From: Clostridium caldaquaticum
GTDB taxonomy: Bacteria > Bacillota > Clostridia > Clostridiales > Clostridiaceae
Reading direction: 5' to 3'
NCBI RefSeq assembly: GCF_023806125.1
Contig: NZ_JAMSKT010000007.1
Location: forward strand, 62,001 to 126,000
Length of the DNA: 64,000 nt
The position numbers and the translations under genes are program-made. Shown one piece after another: positions 27,795 to 37,849 of this stretch. The notes beneath the pieces are model-generated. The model had not been told where the DNA came from and did not search any database. It saw nothing but the letters and a program-made list of their open reading frames with translations. How positions within the stretch are numbered: the stretch's first letter is position 1; every line of letters starts with the position of its first letter.

Positions 27795-28592
27795 ATGAAT
27801 AAACGATATTTAGGTGCTGTGTTATTATCACCAATGTTAATATTTTTATTTATTGGTGGGGTGTATCTTAAGTATTTTACTTTAATTTTGTCCTTAATTG
27901 GAATGCACGAATTTTATACTACTGTAAAACAAAAGAATATTAACCCTTTGAAGTATATAGGTTATATGTTATGCATTATTTATTATATATTATTAAGTAA
28001 TACAATAAAATTTGATATTATCCTTCTACTTATAATAGCAGGAGTTTTTATAATGCTGTGTATACCTATAATTAATGTGAAATATAATTTTATTGACCTT
28101 TCTATTACTATATTTGGATTTTTATATATAGGAGTTTTTTTTAGTTTTATTGTTTTGATAAATCAAAAATCATATGGTAATTATTTAATATGGCTAGTGT
28201 TTATATCTTCTTGGTTATGTGATACAGCCGCATATTATGTTGGAAAATATTTAGGAATGAATAAATTATGTCCGAGAGTAAGTCCCAAAAAGACTATAGA
28301 GGGTTCTATTGGAGGTTTATTTGGTAGTATTATTGGATGCACATTATTTGGTATGATTATTACTAAATTGGGAGTGAATATACATTATTATAATTATATA
28401 TTAATAGGAATATTATGTGGGATTTTTAGTCAATTTGGTGATTTAAGTGCATCTTCCATAAAAAGATATGTTAATGTTAAAGATTATAGCAACTTAATAC
28501 CAGGACATGGTGGAATATTAGATAGATTTGATAGCATACTTTTTACATCAGTTGTAGTATATTATTATATAACCTTTGTTATGGGAATTTAA
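27795..28592 (+). CDS. cdsA: Phosphatidate cytidylyltransferase
   Basis: A 265-residue polytopic membrane enzyme that forms CDP-diacylglycerol. About seven or eight hydrophobic segments are visible. The signature SPKKTIEGSIGG and later GDLSASSIKRY, then LIPGHGGILDRFDS match the family. ATG 27795 follows AGGGGTG by 6 bp. Its product feeds PgsA, encoded at 50195. Confidence 0.95.
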   Translation: MNKRYLGAVLLSPMLIFLFIGGVYLKYFTLILSLIGMHEFYTTVKQKNINPLKYIGYMLCIIYYILLSNTIKFDIILLLIIAGVFIMLCIPIINVKYNFIDLSITIFGFLYIGVFFSFIVLINQKSYGNYLIWLVFISSWLCDTAAYYVGKYLGMNKLCPRVSPKKTIEGSIGGLFGSIIGCTLFGMIITKLGVNIHYYNYILIGILCGIFSQFGDLSASSIKRYVNVKDYSNLIPGHGGILDRFDSILFTSVVVYYYITFVMGI

Positions 28593-28637
28593 AATACATA
28601 TAATAAATATAAAATTTTTAATAGTGTTTTAATAAAA

Positions 28638-28692
28638 AAGCAGTCTATATACCGTAAAGTAGTTTCATAAAATACTGGTTATATAACTGCTT
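28638..28692 (+). repeat. Imperfect inverted repeat between cdsA and dxr
   Basis: AAGCAGTCTATATACC and GGTTATATAACTGCTT are imperfect arms around a 23-nt loop. It may be a terminator or leader element; there is no strong T run after it. Confidence 0.4.
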
Positions 28693-28752
28693 AGTTTATT
28701 ATTTAATAAATATTTATATTTTGATTACAGAAGCTTATAGGAGGTACAAAAG

Positions 28753-29922
28753 TTGAAGAATATTACTATTTTAGGTGCAACTGGTTCTATTGGTTCTCAA
28801 ACTTTAGACGTCATTAGAAAAGAAAAAAATAAATTTAAATTAATTGGTATATCATCTAATAAAAATTATCATAAAACTATTGATATAATAAAAGAATTTT
28901 CACCAAAATACGTAGCTGTTATGGATAAAATTACTTATGAAAACATAAAGGAATATTGTAAGATAAATAATTTATCTATAGAGGTTATTTATGGTATGGA
29001 AGGATTAAATATAGTAGCAACGTTGCCTGAAGTGGATATGATAGTTACATCAATTGTAGGAATGATTGGATTAGTACCTACTATAAATGCAATAAAATCA
29101 GGAAAGCATATCGCACTAGCTAATAAGGAAACATTAGTAGTAGGAGGTGAAATTGTTAAAGCCGCTGCACATGCTTATAACGTAATGATTTTACCAGTGG
29201 ATTCAGAACATGGAGCTATATTTCAGTGTCTTCAAGGAAACAAAAGAGAAGACGTTAATAGAGTAATACTTACAGCTTCTGGAGGACCTTTTAGAGGGAA
29301 AAAATTAAATGATTTATGTAATGTATCTGCTGATGAAGCTCTAAAACATCCTAAATGGAATATGGGAAAAAAAATTTCAATTGATTCTGCTACACTTATG
29401 AATAAAGGTCTAGAGGTAATTGAAGCTCATTGGCTGTTTGATATGGATTATAACGATATTGATGTAGTAATACATCCTCAAAGCATAATTCATTCAATGG
29501 TAGAATATAATGATGGAAGTGTTATAGCACAATTAGGAACAACAGACATGCGTCTTCCAATACAGTATGCTTTAAATTATCCTTGCAGAAGAAAAACAAT
29601 TGTAGATAGATTAGATTTTTATAATTTAGGTAATCTAACTTTTGAAATGCCAGACTTTGAAACTTTTAAATGTTTAAAGCTGGCATATGAAGCTGGGAAA
29701 ACAGGTGGTACCTGCCCAACAATTCTAAATAGTGCAAATGAGGCTGCGGTTGAATTATTTTTACAAAAGAAAATTTCATTTTTACAAATAGCTAATATTA
29801 TTGAAGAATGTATGAATAAATTCTCATGGGTAAGTAAGTTTACAATAGAGGATATTTTAGAAACTAATGAAAATGTAAGAAGATATATTTATAATAAATA
29901 TGTGTTAAATGGAGGTATATAA
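28753..29922 (+). CDS. dxr: 1-deoxy-D-xylulose 5-phosphate reductoisomerase
   Basis: A 389-residue NADPH-dependent enzyme of the MEP isoprenoid pathway. The N-terminus ILGATGSIGSQTLDVI binds NADPH; LANKETLVVGGE, PVDSEHGAIFQCLQG and TASGGPFRG line the active site. The start is TTG at 28753 with AGGAGGTAC upstream. It joins uppS and ispG in one isoprenoid cluster; rseP follows with no gap. Confidence 0.96.
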   Translation: MKNITILGATGSIGSQTLDVIRKEKNKFKLIGISSNKNYHKTIDIIKEFSPKYVAVMDKITYENIKEYCKINNLSIEVIYGMEGLNIVATLPEVDMIVTSIVGMIGLVPTINAIKSGKHIALANKETLVVGGEIVKAAAHAYNVMILPVDSEHGAIFQCLQGNKREDVNRVILTASGGPFRGKKLNDLCNVSADEALKHPKWNMGKKISIDSATLMNKGLEVIEAHWLFDMDYNDIDVVIHPQSIIHSMVEYNDGSVIAQLGTTDMRLPIQYALNYPCRRKTIVDRLDFYNLGNLTFEMPDFETFKCLKLAYEAGKTGGTCPTILNSANEAAVELFLQKKISFLQIANIIEECMNKFSWVSKFTIEDILETNENVRRYIYNKYVLNGGI

Positions 29923-30942
29923 ATGAATTTAATTTACATATTAGGTGCAATATTAGCCTTTAGTGTGCTAGTGATAGTACATGAACTTGGTCATTTTACC
30001 CTTGCCAAACTAAATGGAGTCAAAGTGGAGGAATTCTCTATAGGAATGGGTCCTAAGGTGTTTGGAATAAAAGGTAAAGAAACTGAATATTTAATAAAAG
30101 CCTTACCTTTTGGAGGATATGTTAAAATGTTAGGTGAGGAAGAGAAGGTCTCAGATATTAGAGCCTTTTCATCAAAGACTCCAGCTCGAAAGTTAAGTAT
30201 TATTGCAGCTGGACCTATTATGAATTTTGTGTTGGCTGTTGTTATTTTTGCTGTAATAGGAGCAATAAGAGGTTTTTTAATTCCTGTTATTGATAAGGTA
30301 GATATCAATTCACCTGCTTATAATGCAGGAATTCAAAAAGGTGATAAAATTATAAATATAAATAATAAGAAAGTTACTACTTGGGATGATTTCTCTACCG
30401 TTGTTTATATGGCTAAAGGTGAAAATCTTAATATTAAGCTTTTAAGAAATAACGAAATTAAAACTATTAATGTAACACCAGTAATGAATAAAGAAGAGAA
30501 CAGATATATAGTAGGAGTTTGGCCAACACTGCTAGAAAAGCCAAATATAATTAATTCTTTATACTATGGCTTAACTCAAACAAATACTATAATAAAACAA
30601 ACCTTTGGAGCGCTTAAAACAATATTTACTGGTAAAGCTTCAGCAGACGATTTTGGTGGACCTATTTCAATAATTAGAATTTCTACAAAGGTTGCAGAAT
30701 CTGGTATTATACCGCTTGCTGCTTTTGCTGCTTATTTAAGCGTTCAGCTTGCAATATTTAATATAATTCCTTTTCCTGCGTTAGATGGTGGATGGATTTT
30801 TTTATTGCTATTTGAGATTATTACACGCAAAAAAATAGATGATAATAAAATAGGATTAATAAATTATATTGGTTTTGCTATACTAATAACTTTAATGATA
30901 GTAATCCTTATAAAGGATATATTATATCCAATAAAACTTTAA
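29923..30942 (+). CDS. rseP: RIP metalloprotease RseP/RasP
   Basis: A 339-residue M50 site-2 protease that cleaves anti-sigma factors and signal peptide remnants inside the membrane. The zinc motif HELGH is near residue 20. A PDZ domain lies at about 120-190 (NSPAYNAGIQKGDKIINI, shown as AYNAGIQKGDKI). The C-terminal PFPALDGGWIFLL supplies the third zinc ligand. The ATG is the base after the dxr stop. Confidence 0.96.
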   Translation: MNLIYILGAILAFSVLVIVHELGHFTLAKLNGVKVEEFSIGMGPKVFGIKGKETEYLIKALPFGGYVKMLGEEEKVSDIRAFSSKTPARKLSIIAAGPIMNFVLAVVIFAVIGAIRGFLIPVIDKVDINSPAYNAGIQKGDKIININNKKVTTWDDFSTVVYMAKGENLNIKLLRNNEIKTINVTPVMNKEENRYIVGVWPTLLEKPNIINSLYYGLTQTNTIIKQTFGALKTIFTGKASADDFGGPISIIRISTKVAESGIIPLAAFAAYLSVQLAIFNIIPFPALDGGWIFLLLFEIITRKKIDDNKIGLINYIGFAILITLMIVILIKDILYPIKL

Positions 30943-30962
30943 ACTAAATTGAGGAGAATTCT

Positions 30963-32012
30963 ATGGATAGACTAAAGACTAAAAAAATAAGAGTTGGGAA
31001 TATATATGTAGGCGGAGATTCACCTATAACAGTTCAATCTATGACTAATACAGATACTAGAAATATAGATGCAACAGTATCGCAAATCTTAAGATTAGAA
31101 TCTGAAGGCTGTGATATTATAAGATGTGCTGTTCCAGATATGGAAGCGAGTGATGCATTAAAGTATATATGTCAGCAAATACATATTCCACTTGTTGCAG
31201 ATATACATTTTGACTATAGATTAGCTCTTAATTCAATAAAAAACGGTGTATCTGCATTAAGAATAAATCCTGGGAATATTGGTGATAAAGATAGAATCAA
31301 AGCAGTAGCAGAAGCTGCAAAGGAAAAAGGTATACCTATAAGAATAGGTGTAAATTCTGGTTCACTTGAAAAAGATATACTTCAAAAGTATGGAAAGGTC
31401 TGTCCAGAAGCTCTTGTAGAGAGTGCTTTAAGACATGTAGATATTTTGGAAGAATTTAATTTTAATGATATAGTAATATCTATTAAATCATCTAATGTAG
31501 TTCAAATGATTGAAAGCTATAGACTAGTTTCTAAACACGTTGATTATCCATTGCATTTAGGAGTAACTGAATCTGGCACAGTATGGAGGGGAACTATAAA
31601 GTCTAGTATTGGAATAGGAACATTGCTTTGTGAAGGTATAGGTGATACTATTAGAGTTTCTCTTACAGGGGATCCTATAGATGAGGTCAAAGTAGGTAAG
31701 GAAATTTTAAAATCTATTGGATTAGTAAGTAAAGGTATTGAGTTTATTTCTTGTCCTACATGCGGAAGAACTCAAATAGATTTAATAAATATAGCAAAGC
31801 AGGTAGAAGAACGATTAGTTAATAATAATAAAAATATAAAGGTTGCCATAATGGGATGTGTAGTAAATGGTCCTGGAGAGGCTAGAGAAGCTGATATAGG
31901 AATAGCTGGAGGTAATGGCGAAGGCCTTATTTTTAAAAAAGGTAAAATAATTAGAAAGGTAAAAGAAGAAGATTTAGTTAAAGAATTATTACATGAAATC
32001 GATAAGCTTTAA
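30963..32012 (+). CDS. ispG: 4-hydroxy-3-methylbut-2-en-1-yl diphosphate synthase (flavodoxin)
   Basis: A 349-residue iron-sulfur enzyme of the MEP pathway. It starts KTKKIRVGNIYVGGDSPITVQSMTNTDT, seen as VGGDSPITVQSMTNTDT. The cluster Cys residues are in SCPTCGRTQ and GCVVNGPGEARE. GAGGAG precedes the ATG. In B. subtilis, proS and polC occupy the position between rseP and rimP; here ispG alone does. Confidence 0.96.
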   Translation: MDRLKTKKIRVGNIYVGGDSPITVQSMTNTDTRNIDATVSQILRLESEGCDIIRCAVPDMEASDALKYICQQIHIPLVADIHFDYRLALNSIKNGVSALRINPGNIGDKDRIKAVAEAAKEKGIPIRIGVNSGSLEKDILQKYGKVCPEALVESALRHVDILEEFNFNDIVISIKSSNVVQMIESYRLVSKHVDYPLHLGVTESGTVWRGTIKSSIGIGTLLCEGIGDTIRVSLTGDPIDEVKVGKEILKSIGLVSKGIEFISCPTCGRTQIDLINIAKQVEERLVNNNKNIKVAIMGCVVNGPGEAREADIGIAGGNGEGLIFKKGKIIRKVKEEDLVKELLHEIDKL

Positions 32013-32061
32013 AATATTAAAATAAATCTATTGTTTTTATTTTAATTAAAATAATTTTTTC

Positions 32062-32090
32062 TTGAAATAAAGTTTTTATTATGTTAAAAT
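32062..32090 (+). promoter_or_regulatory. Promoter for the rimP-nusA-infB operon
   Basis: TTGAAA (32062-32067) and TAAAAT (32085-32090) are spaced by 17 bp, giving a leader of about 190 nt before rimP. Confidence 0.6.
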
Positions 32091-32121
32091 AAATTTAGTA
32101 AATATTTACCGATAAATTTTG

Positions 32122-32190
32122 CAAGGAGAGTGGGTTAAAAAACCCGCTTTTTCTATTTTTAAAACGCAACTTATGTTGCGTTTTATTATA
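32122..32190 (+). promoter_or_regulatory. rimP leader with two tandem hairpins (attenuator-like)
   Basis: GAGTGGGTT pairs with AACCCGCTT (32128-32149), followed by TTTTTCTATTTTT. A second perfect stem, AAAACGCAAC with GTTGCGTTTT (32161-32184), follows with ATTATA after it. The first matches the GAGTGGG...CCCGCTTTTT form of the rimP-leader motif known in Firmicutes. Both could end transcription early and tune NusA/IF-2 supply. Confidence 0.6.
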
Positions 32191-32289
32191 GTCAAACTTT
32201 CTAATTTTATCATTATAAACTTTAAATAGCTTATTATAAGTAATATACTTTATAAATATTGTAAAACATATGTATAAGGAGGGATTGAG

Positions 32290-32751
32290 ATGATTAAAGA
32301 TAAATTGATTGAGAAACTTTTGGATTTGATTAAACCAATTGTAGAAGAAAGAAATTATGAACTTTACCATGTAGAATATGTAAAGGAATGTGGAGAGAAC
32401 TATTTGAGAATATATATAGACAGTCATAATGGAATAAATCTTGATGACTGTGAAAAAGTAAGCAGAGCTGTAAGCGATATGCTAGATGCTGTAGATCCTA
32501 TTGAAGAATCATATTATCTGGAAGTATCCTCGCCAGGGATTGACAGAATATTGTTTTCTGATGCACATCTTAATAGATATCTTGGTAGTGTTATTTCTAT
32601 TAAAATGGCTAAATTATTTAATGGTAAGAAAATTTATGAGGGTATATTGGAAGACTTTAACTCTGAATATATTACTATTAATTTTGAGGGAAATAGTTTA
32701 AATATACCAAGGAAACTAATAAAGGTAATGAATCTAAAAGGGGAATTCTAA
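32290..32751 (+). CDS. rimP: Ribosome maturation factor RimP
   Basis: A 153-residue DUF150/RimP protein for 30S assembly. Family motifs: LYHVEYVKECGENYLRIYID read as HVEYVKECGENYLRI, the central DDCEKVSRAVSDMLD, and YYLEVSSPGIDR. AAGGAGGGA precedes the ATG. It heads the conserved rimP-nusA-rnpM-L7Ae-infB unit. Confidence 0.95.
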   Translation: MIKDKLIEKLLDLIKPIVEERNYELYHVEYVKECGENYLRIYIDSHNGINLDDCEKVSRAVSDMLDAVDPIEESYYLEVSSPGIDRILFSDAHLNRYLGSVISIKMAKLFNGKKIYEGILEDFNSEYITINFEGNSLNIPRKLIKVMNLKGEF

Positions 32752-32764
32752 GGAGGTTGTAAAA

Positions 32765-33820
32765 ATGAATGAGGAGTTTATCGAAGCTCTTAAAGAAATA
32801 GTTAAAGAAAAGGGAATAAGTGAGGATTTATTATTTACTACAATTGAGGATGCTTTAGTTGCAGCCTATAAAAAAAATTATACTACTGGAAGTTCTCAAA
32901 ATGTTAAAGTTACTATGAATAGAGAAAATGGAGAAATTCACGTATATTCTCAAAAGAAAGTCACTGCTCAGCCTAATAATGAAGTTGAAGAAATATCTCT
33001 TGAAGATGCAAAAAAAATTAATCCAAGGTTACAAATTGATGACGTAGTAGATATAGAAGTAACTCCTAAAAAATTCGGAAGAATTGCTGCTCAAGCAGCT
33101 AAGCAGGTAGTAATTCAAAGAATAAAAGAAGCAGAAAGAAGCATTATATACAATGAATTCATAACAAAAGAATACGATATTATTACTGGTACTGTTATAA
33201 GAAAAGATAAAGGTAATGTATTTGTAGATTTAGGAAAAATAGAAGCTGTTTTAGGTCCAAACGAACAAATGCCAGGAGAAGAGTATAATTTTAATAGTAA
33301 GTTAAAATTATATATAGTCGAAGTAAAAAATACTACAAAAGGAGCACAAGTTATTGTATCTAGAACACATCCTGGATTAGTAAAAAGGCTTTTTGAACTT
33401 GAGGTTCCTGAAATTTTTAATGGAATAGTAGAAATAAAGAGCATAGCAAGAGAGGCTGGTTCAAGAACCAAAATAGCTGTTCACTCAAATGATATTACTG
33501 TTGATGCCATGGGAGCTTGTGTAGGACCTAAAGGTACAAGAGTTCAAAATATAGTCAACGAATTAAAAAATGAGAAAATCGATATTATTAAATGGAGTAA
33601 GCTTCCTGAAGAGTATATTTGTAATGCGTTAAGTCCATCAAAGGTTTTAGATGTAACTTTAGATGAAGAGAACAAATCTGCAAGAGTTATAGTTGATGAT
33701 AATCAATTATCATTAGCTATCGGAAAAGAAGGTCAAAATGTCAGGTTGGCTGCTAAACTTACAGGTTGGAAAATTGATATAAAAAGTAAGTCTCAATTTG
33801 AATCATTAAATACACTTTAA
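32765..33820 (+). CDS. nusA: Transcription termination/antitermination factor NusA
   Basis: A 351-residue NusA of Gram-positive length, without the C-terminal repeats of E. coli. The N-terminal RNA polymerase-binding domain is followed by S1 (GTVIRKDKGNVFVDLG near 140), KH1 (GACVGPKGTRVQNIV near 245) and KH2 (LAIGKEGQNVRLAAKLTGW near 318). It modulates pausing and termination. AAGGAGG is upstream. Confidence 0.97.
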   Translation: MNEEFIEALKEIVKEKGISEDLLFTTIEDALVAAYKKNYTTGSSQNVKVTMNRENGEIHVYSQKKVTAQPNNEVEEISLEDAKKINPRLQIDDVVDIEVTPKKFGRIAAQAAKQVVIQRIKEAERSIIYNEFITKEYDIITGTVIRKDKGNVFVDLGKIEAVLGPNEQMPGEEYNFNSKLKLYIVEVKNTTKGAQVIVSRTHPGLVKRLFELEVPEIFNGIVEIKSIAREAGSRTKIAVHSNDITVDAMGACVGPKGTRVQNIVNELKNEKIDIIKWSKLPEEYICNALSPSKVLDVTLDEENKSARVIVDDNQLSLAIGKEGQNVRLAAKLTGWKIDIKSKSQFESLNTL

Positions 33821-33834
33821 AAGTAGGTGGGTTT

Positions 33835-34104
33835 ATGAAAATAAAAAAAATACCTCAAAGAATGTGTACTGGTTGTATGGAAATGAAACCTAAAAAAGAA
33901 TTAATTCGTGTAGTTAGAAACAAAGAAGGTGAAATTTCTATAGATTTAACAGGGAAAAAACCAGGAAGAGGCGCCTATATTTGTAAAAGTGAAGATTGTC
34001 TAGCAAAGGCGTTCAAAGCTAAAAGATTAGAGAAAAATTTAGAAGTTAAAATAGATGATGAGATATACTCTAATTTGAAAGAAGAGATAAACAATGCAAG
34101 ATAA
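33835..34104 (+). CDS. rnpM: RNase P modulator RnpM (YlxR)
   Basis: An 89-residue YlxR protein. The family motif RMCTGCMEMKPKKELIRVVR and the later GRGAYICKSEDCL match. In B. subtilis the homologue binds RNase P RNA and slows its activity. It overlaps the next gene by 11 bp, in the standard nusA-ylxR-ylxQ-infB order. Confidence 0.93.
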   Translation: MKIKKIPQRMCTGCMEMKPKKELIRVVRNKEGEISIDLTGKKPGRGAYICKSEDCLAKAFKAKRLEKNLEVKIDDEIYSNLKEEINNAR

Positions 34105-34408
34105 ATTTCTTCAATTTTTAGGTATAACAAAGAAGTCTGGAAGTTTATTAGAAGGTTATAATAAATGTGAAGAGGCTATTAAATCAGGAAAATTATTTCT
34201 ACTAATATTATCTGATAATTGTTCTGAAAATACAAAAGAAAAGTTTATAAAATATTGCAATAAATATAATGTACCGTTTGTGCAAGCATATTCAAAGGAG
34301 GATTTAGGTACTCCTATAGGAAGAACTGAAATTAATATACTTGGTATAGCTGATAAAAATATGAGTATAAGACTTGTTAGTTTATGGAACGAAAAAAACA
34401 AAATTTAA
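34094..34408 (+). CDS. L7Ae-like RNA-binding protein (YlxQ)
   Basis: A 104-residue member of the L7Ae/L30e/S12e/Gadd45 fold. It begins [22 protein letters not shown], seen as [20 protein letters not shown], followed by [16 protein letters not shown] and [18 protein letters not shown]. Homologues bind kink-turn RNA, but the physiological target is unclear. Overlap with rnpM implies coupled translation. Confidence 0.9.
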   Translation: MQDKFLQFLGITKKSGSLLEGYNKCEEAIKSGKLFLLILSDNCSENTKEKFIKYCNKYNVPFVQAYSKEDLGTPIGRTEINILGIADKNMSIRLVSLWNEKNKI

Positions 34409-34425
34409 TACCGGGGGTGTATATA

Positions 34426-36519
34426 TTGTCAAAAATAAGAGTTTACGAATTAGCAAAAGAATTAGGCGTTTCTAGTAAAGATTTAATAAATTTACTTTCA
34501 GAGGAATTTAACATTGTTGTTAAAAATCACATGAGTGTCATTGAAGAAGAAGATGCGGAACTTATAAAAGAATTAATGCAAGAGAATGGTAAAAATGAAA
34601 TAATACCATCTGTACAGTCAGCATTAATGGATGAAGTTGATGTACTAGAAAAATATGAAGATTTTGCTGAAGAAAAGGTTAAAGTTAAGAAAAATAAGAA
34701 AAAGTCAAAAAATAGCGTTGTAAATCCAGAAGATGAAAATAGAGATGATGAATCCGAAGGTTTGATAATTGAGATTCCTGATACTATTACAGTAAAAGAA
34801 TTAGCAGAAAAATTAAATAAACCATCTACTGAAGTTATAAAACAGTTAATTTTTACAGGTGTAATGGCTGCTATAAATCAGGAAATTGATTTTAAAACAG
34901 CTGAAAAAGTAGCAGAAAAGTTTAATGTTTTAGTTTCTAAAAAAGAAGAAACGTTAGTAAAGATAGAACAAGATGTTGAAGTAGAAGAAGAAACTAGTTT
35001 AGATACTGAAAAAAGACCACCTGTAGTAACAGTAATGGGGCACGTTGATCATGGTAAGACTTCTTTGCTGGATGCTATCAGAAAAGCTAGAGTTACTGAA
35101 AGCGAGGCAGGTGGAATTACACAACATATTGGTGCTTATACTGTAACTATAAACGGAGAAAAAATAACATTCTTGGATACTCCTGGTCATGAAGCTTTTA
35201 CTGCAATGAGAGCTCGTGGTGCTCAAATTACTGATATTGTTATTTTAGTAGTAGCAGCAGACGATGGTATAATGCCTCAAACTGTAGAAGCTATAAATCA
35301 TTGTAAGGCTGCAAATGTGCCTATAGTTGTAGCAATAAATAAAATTGATAGAGCAGCTGCAAATCCTGATAAAGTAAAACAGGAATTAACAGAATATGGA
35401 TTAATTGCTGAAGACTGGGGTGGAGATACTATATGTGTTCCTGTATCAGCACATACAAAAGAAGGCATTGATAATCTGTTAGAAATGCTTATTTTAACTG
35501 CTGAAATGCAAGAATTAAAAGGGAACTCTAATAGAAATGCTAAGGGAACAGTTATTGAGGCTAAACTTGATAAAGGAAGAGGTCCAGTTGCTACGCTATT
35601 AGTACAAAATGGTACATTAAACGTTGGAGATTCTATTTTAGTTGGTACAACTTACGGTAGAATTAGGGCAATGTTTGACGATAAAGGAAAAAAAATAAAA
35701 TCTGCAGGACCATCAATACCTGTAGAGGTACTTGGACTTTCAGAAGTTCCTGCTGCTGGAGATAAATTTAATGTTACTAAAGATGAAAAGACAGCAAGAG
35801 ATATGGCTGAAAAAAGAAAAGAAAAACAACGAGCGGAATATCTTCAATCTACTCACAAAGTATCCTTAGAAGATTTGTATAGTCAAATTCAAGAAGGAAA
35901 AGTAAAAGAATTAGATATAATTATAAAAGCAGACGTTCAAGGTTCTGTTGAAGCTATAAAGCAATCTTTAGAAAAATTATCTACAGATAATGTAAAGATA
36001 AGAGTAATTCATGGTGCGGTAGGGGCTATAACAGAAACAGACGTTATATTAGCTACGGCTTCTAATGCTATAATTATTGGCTTCAATGTAAGACCAGATA
36101 CTAATGCAGCTAATTTAGCAGAAAAAGAAAAAGTAGAAATTAAAACTTATAGAATCATATATAATGCTATCGATGATATCAAAGCCGCAATGCTTGGAAT
36201 GCTCGAGCCAGAATATAAAGAAGTTGTGTTAGGAAAAGCTGAAGTAAGAATGACTTACAAAATTTCTAATGTTGGTACCATAGCTGGCTGTTATGTTTTA
36301 GAAGGTAAAATTACAAGAAACAGCAGCATAAGAGTTATAAGAGATGGTATTGTGATTTTTGAATCTAATCTGGCTTCTCTAAAGAGGTTTAAAGATGATG
36401 TTAAAGAAGTTGCTTCTGGATATGAATGTGGTTTAAGTATTGAGAAATTTAATGATATTAAAGATGGTGACATAATAGAAGCATATACTATGGAAGAGAT
36501 TAAACCCAAACATCTATAA
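34426..36519 (+). CDS. infB: Translation initiation factor IF-2
   Basis: A 697-residue initiator-tRNA GTPase. The N-terminus [20 protein letters not shown] is the IF2_N module, repeated near 125 ([16 protein letters not shown]). GTPase motifs: [18 protein letters not shown] and NKID. Domains II-IV follow. TTG 34426 is chosen because GGGGGTG at 34413 is correctly spaced; ATG 34384 lies inside the preceding gene. Confidence 0.96.
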   Translation: MSKIRVYELAKELGVSSKDLINLLSEEFNIVVKNHMSVIEEEDAELIKELMQENGKNEIIPSVQSALMDEVDVLEKYEDFAEEKVKVKKNKKKSKNSVVNPEDENRDDESEGLIIEIPDTITVKELAEKLNKPSTEVIKQLIFTGVMAAINQEIDFKTAEKVAEKFNVLVSKKEETLVKIEQDVEVEEETSLDTEKRPPVVTVMGHVDHGKTSLLDAIRKARVTESEAGGITQHIGAYTVTINGEKITFLDTPGHEAFTAMRARGAQITDIVILVVAADDGIMPQTVEAINHCKAANVPIVVAINKIDRAAANPDKVKQELTEYGLIAEDWGGDTICVPVSAHTKEGIDNLLEMLILTAEMQELKGNSNRNAKGTVIEAKLDKGRGPVATLLVQNGTLNVGDSILVGTTYGRIRAMFDDKGKKIKSAGPSIPVEVLGLSEVPAAGDKFNVTKDEKTARDMAEKRKEKQRAEYLQSTHKVSLEDLYSQIQEGKVKELDIIIKADVQGSVEAIKQSLEKLSTDNVKIRVIHGAVGAITETDVILATASNAIIIGFNVRPDTNAANLAEKEKVEIKTYRIIYNAIDDIKAAMLGMLEPEYKEVVLGKAEVRMTYKISNVGTIAGCYVLEGKITRNSSIRVIRDGIVIFESNLASLKRFKDDVKEVASGYECGLSIEKFNDIKDGDIIEAYTMEEIKPKHL

Positions 36520-36540
36520 GTAATAAGAGGAGAGGATTGT

Positions 36541-36906
36541 ATGGTTAAATACAGGAGTGGCAGAATAAACGAGGAATTAAAAAGAGAAATTAGTGATATA
36601 ATCCATAACGAAATAAGAGATCCTAGATTAACTGCTATGATTAGCGTTACTAAGGTTGATATTACAAAAGATTTAAGATATGCAAAGGTATTTGTAAGCA
36701 TATTTGGTAATGATGAAGAAAAAATGAATTCTTTTAATGTTTTAAAAAGTTCAACTGGTTTTTTGAGACGAGAACTTGGTCATAGGGTAAATCTGAGATA
36801 CACTCCAGAACTTATACTAGAATTAGATACTACAATAGAGTATGGAATGCACATAAACTCTCTAATTGAGAAAATAAAGGAGACAACTAATCATGATAAT
36901 ACATGA
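36541..36906 (+). CDS. rbfA: Ribosome-binding factor A
   Basis: A 121-residue KH-like protein needed for 16S 5'-end maturation, mainly in the cold. Motifs: INEELKREISDIIHNEIRDPRL, seen as LKREISDIIHNEIRDPRL, and DLRYAKVFVSIFG. AGGAGAGG is upstream. The ylxP gene found before rbfA in B. subtilis is missing. It overlaps nrnA by 14 bp. Confidence 0.95.
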   Translation: MVKYRSGRINEELKREISDIIHNEIRDPRLTAMISVTKVDITKDLRYAKVFVSIFGNDEEKMNSFNVLKSSTGFLRRELGHRVNLRYTPELILELDTTIEYGMHINSLIEKIKETTNHDNT

Positions 36907-37849
36907 TATTATCAATGTGCTAAATGCTAGTAAAAAGATAGCTATAACTTTCCATGTATCTCCTGATGGGGATTCATTGGGAAGTTCTTTAGCTTTAATG
37001 CTTGGACTAAAAAGTAATCATAAAGATGTGTATATTGTAACCAAGGATAACCTACCAGAAACATACAGTTTCCTTCCATCCTACAATGAAATAATTATTT
37101 CAGAAGGAACAATATTAGATGATACTGATTGTGTGGTAGTAATAGATTGTGGTAATTTAGAACGTGTATCTGCAAATTTAAACCTAAAATTGAAAGCATA
37201 TAATTTAATAAATATAGACCATCATATAACTAACGAATTTTATGGCGACTTAAATCTAGTAAATACAAATTCAGCAGCAACAGGAGAAATAATCTATGAA
37301 CTTTTAAATTCAATGGGAGTAAATATAGATAAGAATATATCAGTGTGTCTATATACATCCATTATAGCAGATACAGGAGGTTTTAAACACTCTAACACAA
37401 CTGCTGATACTCATAAAATAGCTGGTAAACTAATTAATAATGATATCAATTTTAGTGACATTCATAGAATTGTTTTTGAAAATAAAAAATTTAAAAGATT
37501 AAAATTAATTGCTAAAGCTATAGATGGGATGTATCTTATTAATAATATATGTGTAATAAAACTTACTAAAAATATGTTAGATGAGATAGGTATTGAAGCC
37601 TCTGATACTTCTGATATAATATCTATTGGGGGAAGTATTGATACTATTGAAGTTACAGTTCTTTTTAGGGAAACAGATGAAGGAATTAAGGTTAGCTTGC
37701 GTTCTAAATCAATAGTAGATGTAAGAAAAATTGCAGAAAGCTTCGGTGGAGGAGGCCACATACGTGCTTCTGGTTTATTAATAAATAAGAGTTTGGCTGA
37801 AGCAGAACACATTATTATAAAAGCCATTGAAAAAGAGTTGATAAAATGA
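36893..37849 (+). CDS. nrnA: DHH/DHHA1 nanoRNase/pAp phosphatase
   Basis: A 318-residue DHH phosphoesterase that degrades 2-5-mer RNA and pAp. Motifs: HVSPDGDSLGSS near 20, VVIDCGN near 83, NIDHHITNEFYGD near 108, and the DHHA1 glycine motif GGGGHIRASG near 285. GGAGAC precedes the ATG. It overlaps rbfA and its stop overlaps the truB ATG, so all three are coupled. Confidence 0.93.
   Translation: MIIHDIINVLNASKKIAITFHVSPDGDSLGSSLALMLGLKSNHKDVYIVTKDNLPETYSFLPSYNEIIISEGTILDDTDCVVVIDCGNLERVSANLNLKLKAYNLINIDHHITNEFYGDLNLVNTNSAATGEIIYELLNSMGVNIDKNISVCLYTSIIADTGGFKHSNTTADTHKIAGKLINNDINFSDIHRIVFENKKFKRLKLIAKAIDGMYLINNICVIKLTKNMLDEIGIEASDTSDIISIGGSIDTIEVTVLFRETDEGIKVSLRSKSIVDVRKIAESFGGGGHIRASGLLINKSLAEAEHIIIKAIEKELIK

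Noticed and set aside
28606-28752. A riboswitch or T-box before dxr
   Set aside because: The gap has one imperfect dyad but no T-box core, thiamine, lysine or SAM riboswitch core sequence.
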